From: Osedax frankpressi
Lineage: Eukaryota > Annelida > Polychaeta > Sabellida > Siboglinidae
Assembly: GCA_964035775.1 (NCBI GenBank)
Contig: OZ038315.1
Coordinates: forward strand, 15,122,309 to 15,186,308
DNA length: 64,000 bases
Direction: 5' to 3'
The notes under the pieces are model-generated. The model was not told the DNA's origin. It saw nothing but the letters and a program-made list of their open reading frames with translations, and made no database searches. Positions 1-13,537 of the stretch are shown here, in pieces. Both the position numbers and the translations under genes were made by a program. The first letter of the stretch is position 1. Each line of letters starts with the position of its first letter.

Positions 1-763
1 TTCTTAATTTCCTTTACCAATATTATTTTCCTTCTTTGTTTAATTTACTTTATTTAATTTTAGAGGCCATTAAAACGTCATGTTAAGACACCGTACAAGT
101 AAATATTTTAATATATCCCAAATATGTATGCTTTTATAGATAATATTAGTAAAGATAAGGAAATCTTAGACAATATATACGCTGGTAAATATATGAAATA
201 CCTTTTAAAACTCTATTTCAAAATATTTAACGTTATTAAAAATTAAATATGCTGATTTTATCAATTAAATATTGATAAAATACGAAAAAAATAACATAAT
301 ATTTAGAATTTTAACCCTTTACCTCCCAACGGTCGAATGTCAGAATGTTAACTTTGAATAATATTGGAATATGTCATTATATATTAATTTAAATCAAATA
401 TAAGTTATTATTTTATTTGTTATAAGTTTAGGCTTATATAAGAAAATATTAGAAACTGTTATCAAACGTATTATATTATCCAACATTATAACAATTACAT
501 ACAGTTTTAAAAATATGTATCTTAGATATCGAGACAATTATTTATAATTATAGTTTTTTTACTAATGCATTTTAAATGTTAACAATTATATTATATGTAT
601 GAATATGCAGATATGTGTTGTTTAATAGATATATCAAATATGATTACCCTGATATAAATATTATTTATATTATTTACATATAATCTTAGTAAGTTTTTAT
701 ATATTCATATATTCAGTGAATTCTACAAAATTATATTAGCTAAAATAAATTTCAATTTAGATC

Positions 764-807
<44 letters not shown>

Positions 808-1283
808 CTAGGAATCATCTAGGATAGTATTATCATGGATTTATATAATTTATATAATGTAAATTTCAGATTATTTGATAATAACTAATTAACTAATTAT
901 AAAGAAAATAATTTAGGTCATGAGCCCCATACAAATTGATCAGCAGAACAACCTGATCACGACAATAAATGTATTTACTAACATTTAATTATGTAATCAT
1001 ATTTACCAATTTATTTTTCTATATCTTGATTTACAAATTAAATGTCATTTGTAAATTTGTAAAAATAAGATTTAACTTTTAATTCTAATAATGATTTCAT
1101 TTATATTTATTTTAAAAGCTGTATGAATGTATTACATTTATAGTGTTCTACATGATCTTAAATATATAATATAGATATTATGATTAAATAAAATATATTA
1201 TATACATATAAATATTTTTATGTGATAGTATATGATAGTATATTATACAATAATTCTATTATATGTATTTATAAATTTAGAAT

Positions 1284-1316
<33 letters not shown>

Positions 1317-1368
1317 CTATGCAACGGATTATAAAATAGTAACATCATAAACTTAAATAAATAAATAC
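1..1368. other. AT-rich sequence, no gene supported
   Basis: Very AT-rich sequence downstream of the Notch-ligand gene on the minus strand, with (AT)n runs near 770-805 and 1285-1318. If the ligand has membrane and cytoplasmic exons they should lie here or beyond position 1. The only slightly GC-richer spot is about 920-965, which has a possible minus-strand acceptor (tgatcag) but no frame I can tie to the gene. Confidence 0.6.
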
Positions 1369-2803
1369 TCATAATCTAATATTAACTTTTTGCTCTTCAG
1401 TTTTCCTGTATCCGTGATCACCAATTGTTAGATTCACATCGGATGAAGGGAATTCCGAAAAATCAAAATCAGAACTATTCGTCGGCGACGACACCGGTGA
1501 TGATGGGGTAGACGATAACGGTGGTGGGGTAGACGACAACGGTGGTGGGGTAGACGACACATGTGGTGGGGTAGACGACACCTGTGATGGGGTAGACGAC
1601 ACTTGTGGTGGGGTAGACGACGTCGAATTTGATATCGGCGTACTCGTGTCGCGACGTTGAGTTTCAGCGAAAACACACGTCGTCGACTCGCGAAGATATT
1701 CGATAGCTTGCGATCTTACAGTCTGTTCAATCGCACGACGCAATTGGTTGCAGAGTTCGTGGACATCCGAGATGGATTCATTTTCGCATACGAAAGTGAC
1801 GTTCTGAGTTTTCATGGTGAATTCGTATGTTTCCAATAACTCACTGAGCAAAACGTCGATGTATAATTCGATTAATATTTATGAATTATTCAATATCTAG
1901 ATAATTGTTTTAAATATTTTACTAGTAATAATAGTAGTAATATTAGTAATAGTAGTAATAGTAGTAGTAGTAGTAGTAGTACTAGTAGTAGTATCAGTAG
2001 CAGTAGTAGTAGCATCGATAGCGGTAGTGGTAGCGGTAACGGTTCCAAAAATACCTAATTAATTAATTAATTTTATATATTGTTAACAATATCAAATATA
2101 AAAACATTTTGAAATACTAACTCATGAATTGTCAAGCAGGTGTTATTGTTGACCTTAAAATCTACGTTTGATTCAATCATGAAAGATTTCATGCTATCAA
2201 GAAATTTCACTTTTTTATAGTGATTCATATCTTTGATTTTGATTAAAGTAAAAAAGCGTCGATTTCCTATATTAAATATATTTTATTAATGTTATTAATT
2301 AATTTTTTTCATTTAATTGTAATACGAAATAATCTATTACATATATACCATAAGAACATATATATTATAGTAGTATATTTGGATTAATCATTTATTTGAT
2401 TATTATTATATTATTTTTTAATCCTACTTATATGACTATCGTCAATATCTAATCAATTAGTAATACATTTTTTTATAAATTATACATTATAATTATATTA
2501 AATATTATCATATATTATCTAACTTATTAAAAATTATTGCTAAAAAATAGATTAATTATATAAACATTGCAACATTATAATTATGTAAAAATGAGAGTAC
2601 ATTCATGTAAGTATAATATATGAATATTACTAAACAATGTACCTGATTGAAATTGACATATATCACCATGGTAACCGTTGATACATAGACAATAATTTAT
2701 ATTATCTTTATCGGATGTACATATTCCGTCATGTAAACACGATAACTTGCAGCCTATATACAATTCAATAGTATAATGTATATATTGATTTTAATTATAG
2801 TCA

Positions 2804-2839
<36 letters not shown>

Positions 2840-5800
2840 GGATATAATGATGTGTAATTTAGTTAAACATTAGTTATTCTAAGATCTAAAAAGGTAGTCG
2901 AGCGTCTATCTATATATCAGTACTATATTTAAAATATGTTTAGTTTTTAATAAATATATTGATCCGATAAAAATCTTATTAATGTATACATATATTTACA
3001 TAATTCATCACATTTATACTTTTTACTTTAAAGTGAATTTTTAAATAAGTAAATTCGTAAAATGTTAATTTATATTATACGCTATAGTATATATACACTC
3101 CAGTATTACGTAATATAACGACATTACATTAATTAAAAATAGAAAGAATTTTAATATCAGCTTGGTCTCAGTTTAATATTCAATATATCATATAAAAATT
3201 AAAATATATTGTTGTACTCATAAATACATGTATTAGAAATATAAAATCGATAAATCAGAAAAAATAAAATTTAAAATAAATCATTTTGGTATTAGTTAAG
3301 AAGTAGACAACTGAACTTCTTAGTAAGATTATATAATACATACTAACCTGCAAATAGAGTGATGTAATAGTTTTATATAATCATTGCATGTGTTACAAAA
3401 AGTATCGGATATTACATTATAAATTAATAAATTATATAGAGCAAAAAATGAAATCACTATAATTATATATTGGGTAGTTTTACTGTTAATAGACAATTGT
3501 TTGTTAATCGTGTATCATATTTTTTTAATATTTTTTTTAATTAACATAATATTTTCTAAACAACTGTATATAATTATTTTATAAATATTATTATACTTTT
3601 TTGTATAATATAATATAAAGTATAATAATATAACAATTAAAATTATTATATGATGTGCATACGATATCAACTATTGTTTACCTTTAACCGTAATACTAAA
3701 TACGATATGATAATATATAATATATCTACGATGTATGTAAATATTCAAACCCACGGATATCGAGCAGTTTATTCCCTTCCATTGCGATGTGTCATTGCAC
3801 TTACATCCATATGCATGACCTTCGAACTGTAAACACTCTCCTCCATTCTGACAGGGTTGCAAATCCGTGTTGCAAATATGCAGGTCACTGCAATTACGTC
3901 CTACCCTGTCTATTTATTGAAAAGGTGAAAAACTAGAAGTGTTAAATACTATACAACCATAGGTATTATTATATATATATATAATATATATTATATAGCA
4001 TATATAGAGTATTATATATAGTAATATACATAGCACTGTAGTATGTAGTCAGACATTATCATAATACAAATATATGTATAATAATATCAAATTTAGTATA
4101 TACTCACTATTTAAATACATTCAACTAATACTATTTATATTAAACTTTACATCTCATTTGGATTTGATTTAATTGTGAAAAATGAGCTAAATTCGGCTCC
4201 ACGCAAATAGCCAAATAGCGTATATATAATATGGTATATATATATATATATATAGTATCATATTCCTATATACTGAAAAAGTGCTGATCAGCTATATCTA
4301 TGATTAGCTTTATCTAAACCATTTTGCAATCGCCCACAACGAATATAAATATATAATTCCTTATCGCTGTCAATTAGGGATTTCTGTTAATGTTTTAAAG
4401 CTTATCGTTGTCAAAGTGCATTCTAAGATATGCGAAGTATATTAAATTCAACATGTCAATAATTATTGATATCGTTTTATTGTCTCGCTTGCCAAAATTC
4501 TGTTGAACCTCGATTTAACGAATCAATATGGATACGTGTTAGTACATAGTATGTACTACATAGTATATACTAACATATTATGTACTAACATATTATGTAC
4601 TAACATATTATGTACTAACATCGTATGTACTAACATAGTATGTACTAACATAGTATGTACTAACATAGTATATACTAACATATTATGTACTAACATATTA
4701 TGTACTAACATATTATGTACTAACATATTATGTACTAACATAGTATGTACTAACATATTATGTACTAACATAGTATGTACTAACATATTATGTACTAACA
4801 TATTATGTACTAACATATTATGTACTAACATATTATGTACTAACATATTATGTACTAACATAGTATGTACTAACATATTATGTACTAACATAGTATGTAC
4901 TAACATAGTATGTACTAACATATTATGTACTAACATATTATGTACTAACATAGTATGTCCTAACATAGTATGTACTAACATAGTATGTACTAACATAGTA
5001 TGTACTAACCTAGTATGTACTAACATAGTATGTACTAACATAGTATGTACTAATATAGTATGTACTAACCTAGTATGTATTAACATAGTATGTACTAACA
5101 TAGTATGTATTAACATAGTATATACTAACATAGTATGTACTAACATAGTATGTACTAACATAGTATGTACTAACATAGTATGTACTAACATAGTATGTAC
5201 TAACATAGTATGTACTAACATAGTATGTACTAACATAGTATGTACTAACATAGTATGTACTAACATAGTATGTACTAACATAGTATGTACTAACATAGTA
5301 TGTATTAACATAGTATATACTAACATAGTATGTACTAACATAGTATGTACTAACATAGTATGTACTAACATAGTATGTACTAACATAGTATGTACTAACA
5401 TAGTATGTACTAACATAGTATGTACTAACATAGTATGTACTAACATAGTATGCACTAACATAGTATGTACTAACATAGTATGTACTAACATAGTATGTAC
5501 TAACATATTATATACTAACATAGTATGTACTAACATAGTATGTACTAACATAGTATATACTAACATATAATGTACTAACATAGAATGTACTAACATAGAA
5601 TGTACTAACATAGAATGTACTAACATAGAATGTACTAACATAGTATATACTCACATAGTATGTACTAATATAGTATGTACTAACATAGTATGTACTAACA
5701 TAGTATGTACTAACATAGTATGTACTAACATAGTATGCACTAACATAGTATGTACTAACATAGTATGTACTAACATAGTATGTACTAACATATTATATAC

Positions 5801-7097
5801 TAACATAGTATGTACTAACATAGTATGTACTAACATATTATGTACTAACATATTATGTATTAACATATAATGTACTAACATATAATGTACTAACATATTA
5901 TGTCCTAACATAGCATGTACTAAAATGCTATGTACTAACATAGTATGTACTAACTTATTATATACTAACATATTATGTACTAACATAGTATGTACTAACA
6001 TAGAATTTACTAACTTAATATGTACCAACATAGAATGTACTAATATATTATGTACTAACATAGTATGTACTAACATAGTATTTACTAACATATTATGTAT
6101 TAACATATAATGTACTAACATATAATGTACTAACATATTATGTCCTAACATAGCATGTACTAAAATGCTATGTACTAACATAGTATGTACTAACATAGTA
6201 TATACTAACATAGTATGTACTAACATAGAATGTACTAACATATTATGTACTAACATAGTATGTACTAACATATTATGTAATAACATAGTATGCACTAACA
6301 TAGAATGTACTAACATAGTATGCACTAACATAGAATGTACTAACATAGTATGTACTAACATAGAATGTACTAACATAGAATGTACTACCATATAATGTAC
6401 TAACACAGAATGTACTACATAGTATGTACTAACATAGAATGTACTAACATAATATGTACTAACATAGTATATACTAACATAGTATGTACTACAAAGAATG
6501 TACTAACTTAATATGTACTAACATAGAATGTACTAACATAGAATGTACTAACCTTGTATGTACTAACATGTACTAACATAGTATGTACTACATAGTATGT
6601 ACTACATAGTATGAACTACATAGTATGAACTACATAGTATGTAATACATAGTACGTACTACATAGTATGTAATACATAGAATGTACTACATAGTATGAAC
6701 TACATAGTATGAACTACATAGTATGAACTACATACCTTTTGGACAAGAGCATAGATAGCCAGCAAGGTCATCCTTTGTGCAAGTTGCACCGAATTCACAT
6801 GGCTGTTCGGAACAGGGGTCTACCTCTATCTGACACTTATCTCCCGTGTAGCCCTTGTAACAATGGCATGTGTAGCCATTGTCTTCTAGTAGACTGCACA
6901 GTCCGTTAGCACACGGTGCTGGTCCGCATTCATCTAACTGGCGAGGTTAAGATTATATTTATAGGTGTTTAAATCAATATAGGGGTAATTTAATGGGCTT
7001 CATTAGGGGGTGTTAAATGGATACTTATAGATATGGTTAGTGAAATTTTGCATTCTTTATACTCAATATTTCTAATGTATACTATTTTAGAAGGTAT

Positions 7098-7144
<47 letters not shown>

Positions 7145-8002
7145 TTCTTATAAAAGGCATTGCACAATTATGGAAGTTATACAGTGTATAACCTCCAACA
7201 ATAACTATGAAGTAATTTAACCCGTTTATCGCAGAATATTCCCTCATAGCCGGGTTTGCAGATGCACTCGAATCCTCCAAGCCTATCCTCGCAGATTCCT
7301 CCCCTCGGGTTGCACGGTCTCCCCAGGCAATCGTCTTCGTTTAGTTCGCAGACGACTCCAGACCACCCGTTACCGCATTTACACCGGAAACCGTTAACTA
7401 GGTCTTCGCAATCCGCCGAGTGCTGGCAAGGTTCGCTCATACACTCCGCTACGTCAACGGAACACCTGGGACCGCTATATCCGTCGAGGCACGCGCAATA
7501 GAACGTGGCTGCGGGGCGGCGAGATTAGCGTGGGCGTGCATTGGTCAAGCGGGGGAGATTGGTCGAGGGTGGCCTACCGGATAGGGGAATGTTGGTAGAC
7601 TTATTAAGAGGCGGGGCTTAATTAAGCGAGACGGCATAACGTACATCAGATAGGCTGGTTAATACAATACGTTACATCGTATTCTATTTGTCACCTAGGA
7701 ATTATGTAACTATCTGCCGGTGGTTTCAATGGGAACACTCGTGGCAGATATAATATTCATATTAAAGTTGCGGGGCGAAATATAGAATATCGATTATACT
7801 ATAGTATACTATAGTATACCCTATAGGGTGTTGAAAAGAGGTATTACATCGCGGAACATAAAACGCGAGTGTAGTTTGAAGTGGAGAGTGGAAGGGTAGT
7901 TAATTGTGTAGTGGATATCCCTGGAACACACTACCACTAGAATGTGTTTTAGGATATGTATATATCATATATAGCTTATGTATACGTTATACTAGAATAA
8001 CT

Positions 8003-8045
<43 letters not shown>

Positions 8046-10048
8046 CAATAGTACATAATGGTAGAAGTATAGTAATCGGACCTAAGTCGATGAACTAACC
8101 ACCGGAGTTGGTACAATTGGCTCCATGTTTGCAAGGCTCAGAAATACAGTTGTCAATTCTCTCGGAGCAACTGGGTCCCTCGTACGTGTTCGTACATTCG
8201 CAGGTATAGCCGTTCACCGTATCAACGCAACTCCCTCCGTTCTGGCAGGGTTTCGACAGACACTCGTCGGTCTCTTCTTCGCAGCGTTGTCCTGCGATAA
8301 GAGGCGTGGTTTGTTGCGAGGGGCGTGGTTTGTTGCGAGGGGCGTGGTTATGTGTATAGAGGTTCGATCGCGATTGCAGAGAACTTATTAACGGCGTGCA
8401 ATTCTCGAAAATGAGTCGAAAATGAGTAGCGAAATAATATGTAATACGAATCATATTCGCATGTAATTACATGTAATTAAGTAATTCCTTACTGGAAGCC
8501 AGTTAGGTTTACTATATTTCATTTCGTCATACTTAACTACCTGAGTTTTGTAGTTATGTATATCGTTATAACTATATACTATAGTTTTACTCTATCGAGA
8601 GGACTATCCTCCATCGTAGCGTTAAGGTCGAGCTATGCGAAGATATTATTGCTGGGAGGATTTATCAAAAGGACGTGTTAAAGTTAATTCATTATAAGAT
8701 CGTGGTTATTACAGCGTGTAATTACCATTTCTATCGGAGTGAAAAGAACGGTAAGCTTAGAGGGGATGTCGTGGTGATACTGAGGAGACCATACCTGTAA
8801 ATCCCTGGGGACACGTGCACTCGTACCGGTCAACAGATTGGGTGCAAGTGGCTCGCGTGTCGCACGGGGAAGACGAGCACTCGTCGATGTCGTGTTCGCA
8901 TAGCGTCCCTCGATAACCAGGGGTGCATTGGCACCGAAATCCGTTAACTTCATCAATGCAGATTCCAGTTATCTGACAAGGATCTGATTCGCATTCGTTG
9001 ATCTTACCAACGGATAATATTAGTATTAGTTTTAGAATCAATATGTAATATTAGAAGCTAATAGTTGTATGCAAATCATATGTTTATATTTAAGTTTAGT
9101 AAATATATAAACATTCTACTGTTATAATTTTTTTAATATATACTTATATACAATTAAATATGTATATATAACTCATACTAATTAGTTATCTAAAGTATTG
9201 TAATAGTATTGTAATTTAAAAAATTAAATTCAATATTTGAATTGTTTTTATTCTATAAGTTGAATTCTATTTGTAATTGAATGATTTGTATTGTTTCTTT
9301 CTAGTTTCCCATATAATAGTAATTAATATATAATGTTAATTGGTGTATTACTACAGCGATTACATTTAACATTTACATATTTAATCCAATTCGAATAATA
9401 TATAAAATAATAACATAATATCTCTCTTAACTTTAATCTGGATATTTAACCTCGTTTTGACAATTTGATCCGGTATACCCTGGAGCGCAAGTGCAGATGT
9501 AACCACGAAACTGGTTCCTACAAATCGCTCCATTTTTGCAGGGTTTGATAATGCAATTGTTGACTAAGTAACATTGTAAACCCACATTCGAGTACCCTAA
9601 ACGATAAATCATTATAATAACAACATACTCGCAAATGTATATTATTTTGGTGACGTAGTATTTATTATATTTGATATTTGAATATGTTTAGATGATAAAG
9701 TTAGGTAAACTCTAAATGTAATAAGAACATATGATTTGCTTAGTAATATACAATGATGTATTACTGATGAATGTGTGAGTTATATTGAAGATAATTTTGC
9801 AGGAGATTACACATGATTGATGTTACATTAAATTATGTTATATTTAATTTAATCAACTTGCCAACAATTGACCTTCTTCTTATCGCAAACGAAGCATAAG
9901 ATAAAATGCTTCATAATGTAGTGAGAATAATCTCTTTCCTCATATATAATACCTCATATACTTACACTTACCTCACACTACATTATACCTTTCATACCTT
10001 AACTACCTTACATTATCTTATACCTACTTTATACTATCTTTATACATT

Positions 10049-10105
<57 letters not shown>

Positions 10106-10109
10106 AGTG

Positions 10110-10171
<62 letters not shown>

Positions 10172-10657
10172 ACGAGGTTTACCAATATAATAGTATATAA
10201 GGTTATCTAGTAATATTGAACAGTATAAAAACCTTCATTACAGACGATATCTCCATATGAGTTACACGTACTAATATTGGTTGGCTTACAGTAATTCTGG
10301 CAAGTTGGTCCAGAGTAAAACTCTTCGCAATACGCTTTAATCATTATTCTTAATCTTCAATTGAGCAAATGAAAACTTATATATGAATATATGAAATTTA
10401 TATCAATTGTTTACAGCCTATTATCTCAATTTATTACATAAAGTGTAATCATATTGTCAAGTTACCATTGAATACGCTTATTATGTTTATTTATTAATAT
10501 ATACTATAATTTAATTATTAATATATAATATAATGATTATTAACACGGAGTTTTTAATTATATATAATTAAAAACTCCATTTTAAAAATCATTATATTTT
10601 ATATTAATATATATTAATTATATATTAAACTAACTTAAAGTATATGTTAAGTTATTT

Positions 10658-10708
<51 letters not shown>

Positions 10709-12195
10709 TATTTGACTCTATAATAAGAAAATGCTATATATGTATTAAATATGTATTAAATATGTTTTAAATATGTTTTAAATATGTATTAAATATGTAT
10801 TAAATATGTATTAAATATGTATTAAATATGTATTAAATATGTATTAAATATGTATTAAATATGTATTAAATATGTATTAAATATGTATTAAATATGTATT
10901 AAATATGTATTAAATATGTATTAAATATGTATTAAATATGTATTAAATATGTATTAAATATGTATTAAATATGTATTAAATATGTATTAAATATGTATTA
11001 AATATGTATTAAATATGTATTAAATATGTATTAAATATGTATTAAATATGTATTAAATATGTATTAAATATGTATTAAATATGTATTAAGAAAAACCAAC
11101 GATTTACCATTACGTCCATAAGTTTTCAAAACGTAATCATCTCGTAGAAAAATTTTCGGGGATATTCGGAAATAAACTACGAAGTCGTTAGCTCCGTTAT
11201 CTTTATCGAAAATGCGAATGTCGATTGATAGACTCTGATGAATACATGAGATCATTATACATGATATATCATTTTAACCAATCGATACTATAGAATACTA
11301 ATGCATAATTTAAAATATATCTTTTAAAATATATTTATAAATATGATGTAGTAATATATTTTAATATAATAATATTATATTTATTTTATAGTTAATGAAT
11401 TATTAAATTTATATATATCAATAATTGAAATATAATAAACATTTATAAATTAATATACCGATACATATATAAGAAATGGTTACTATTTTTGAGTGGATTA
11501 TAGTAATATATTGTTTATAAACTTGCTTGATGAAATCAAAGAACTTAAATTTTCTAATTAAATATTTATCTTTTCTATCATCCTGAACTTTTAAACATTT
11601 AACATAAACAAATACAATTTATCACAATAACAAAGTCCCTGGATTGGGATTAAAATAACATTTTGTAATATTTGAATGATTAATAGGGATACTTTTTATA
11701 TTATATAGACATATATAATATATATCCTATTGAAATAATAGGAAGGATCTTATATCATTATGATATACGGCATATTTTAAATACCATATATGATAACAAG
11801 TCTGACATAACATCAGTTAACATATTAAATATCTTAATATTCAAATAAATTCGTTGTCAATAGTATACACATACACACATGTGTCTATATAGAGTACATT
11901 AATATGCTTATTGATATAGAATATATCAATAATAATTTTTCAAAATATATACACTAAAGTTTTATATACTCGAGCATATTATTTATAATATAATATATTA
12001 TGTTATCAATACGTAGGCGAATTTAGTTGTCTACTCTTGTTTATCGATTTGAACACACGTAAAAATTCAAAAGTATGATTTATATCAATGTTTATAAAAT
12101 ATTCTGGCATGTATTTTATTGGTCATGTGCATTATAAGTATGTATTATTGATAACTAATATAAACATTTAAAAACATACGTTTTCTATATTATTT

Positions 12196-12234
<39 letters not shown>

Positions 12235-12780
12235 TAAATAGTATATGTTCTATAACGCACTTATGAGAAGAAATGTATATTATTTTATATAAAAAAATAT
12301 ATTTTAATTTAAATACTAGAGTAGCGATTTGTCAATATTAATTTATTTTTATACACAAAAGGGTCGAATAAAATAGACGAGTCTGTAATACATGATTCCT
12401 ACTTTAATGCACTATTAGTTATTATAAATATAAAATCATCTAATATTACTAAATTTGAAATCATACACTAGTATATATTTAGTATGTATTTCAAATTTTA
12501 TTGAACTTTGTGATACGCATTTAGCCTTTTAATAAAATAATATCATTTTATGATATATCTTTAAAGATATAGTATAATGTGGATTAATATTCATTTTAAT
12601 CTAATAAATTATAATTATAGATAGAATGTTAAATATATATATATATATATATATATTCCATTAGGGATGATTTTAGCATTGTTTATTATTAAATTATTTA
12701 AATAACGTATCACAAAATTGGCATCACAAAATTATTGAAATAGTTTAAATTTACAGAAATAATTCATTTTATGTATGTAA

Positions 12781-12841
<61 letters not shown>

Positions 12842-13032
12842 TTATAGTAATTTACTAAAAATATTATAAATACTCGAATTAATATTATAACTATACCAAA
12901 ACTGTAATTAGTGTACCACTATGCTGTATAAACTCAACGTACTATACTGATTACATATATATTAATCTGTGTGTGTGTTTATGTGTTTGTGTGTGTATAT
13001 GTATGTGTATATGTGTGTATACATAAGTGTAT

Positions 13033-13071
<39 letters not shown>

Positions 13072-13136
13072 TGCGCGTGTAATTGTTCATATGTGTATAT
13101 ATATGCGTGTGTGTGATCCCACATTTTCGTATGCAG

Positions 13137-13169
<33 letters not shown>

Positions 13170-13182
13170 CATACATATATAT

Positions 13183-13229
<47 letters not shown>

Positions 13230-13495
13230 GAAGTTATACCCTACCGGTAAATTGTATACACTTACACTCCATTTGTCATGTTTGTAGATCACCGGATTTG
13301 GAGTGTTGCCGATATTACCATGGAAATAATTCACGTTGGTGTTGTAGATGGCCGAGGTCTGGGTACTCCCATATTCACATCTCCTGTTCGTGTAGCATGG
13401 ACGTGGGGTGAATAGGTGTGGGTATCGCAACATGTAACTACATCATTGTACATATAGCACCATACATCTATAGGTAGAAATAGTATAAGTATAAG

Positions 13496-13537
<42 letters not shown>

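Noticed and set aside
4503-6406. Long open frames on both strands (TNIVC and MLVHT repeats)
   Set aside because: They arise from a 15-bp satellite whose period is a multiple of three. There is no start context, no composition change and no conservation signal.
7256-8391. Plus-strand frames over the EGF exons
   Set aside because: They are antisense to Cys-rich EGF coding sequence, which has strong domain evidence on the minus strand.
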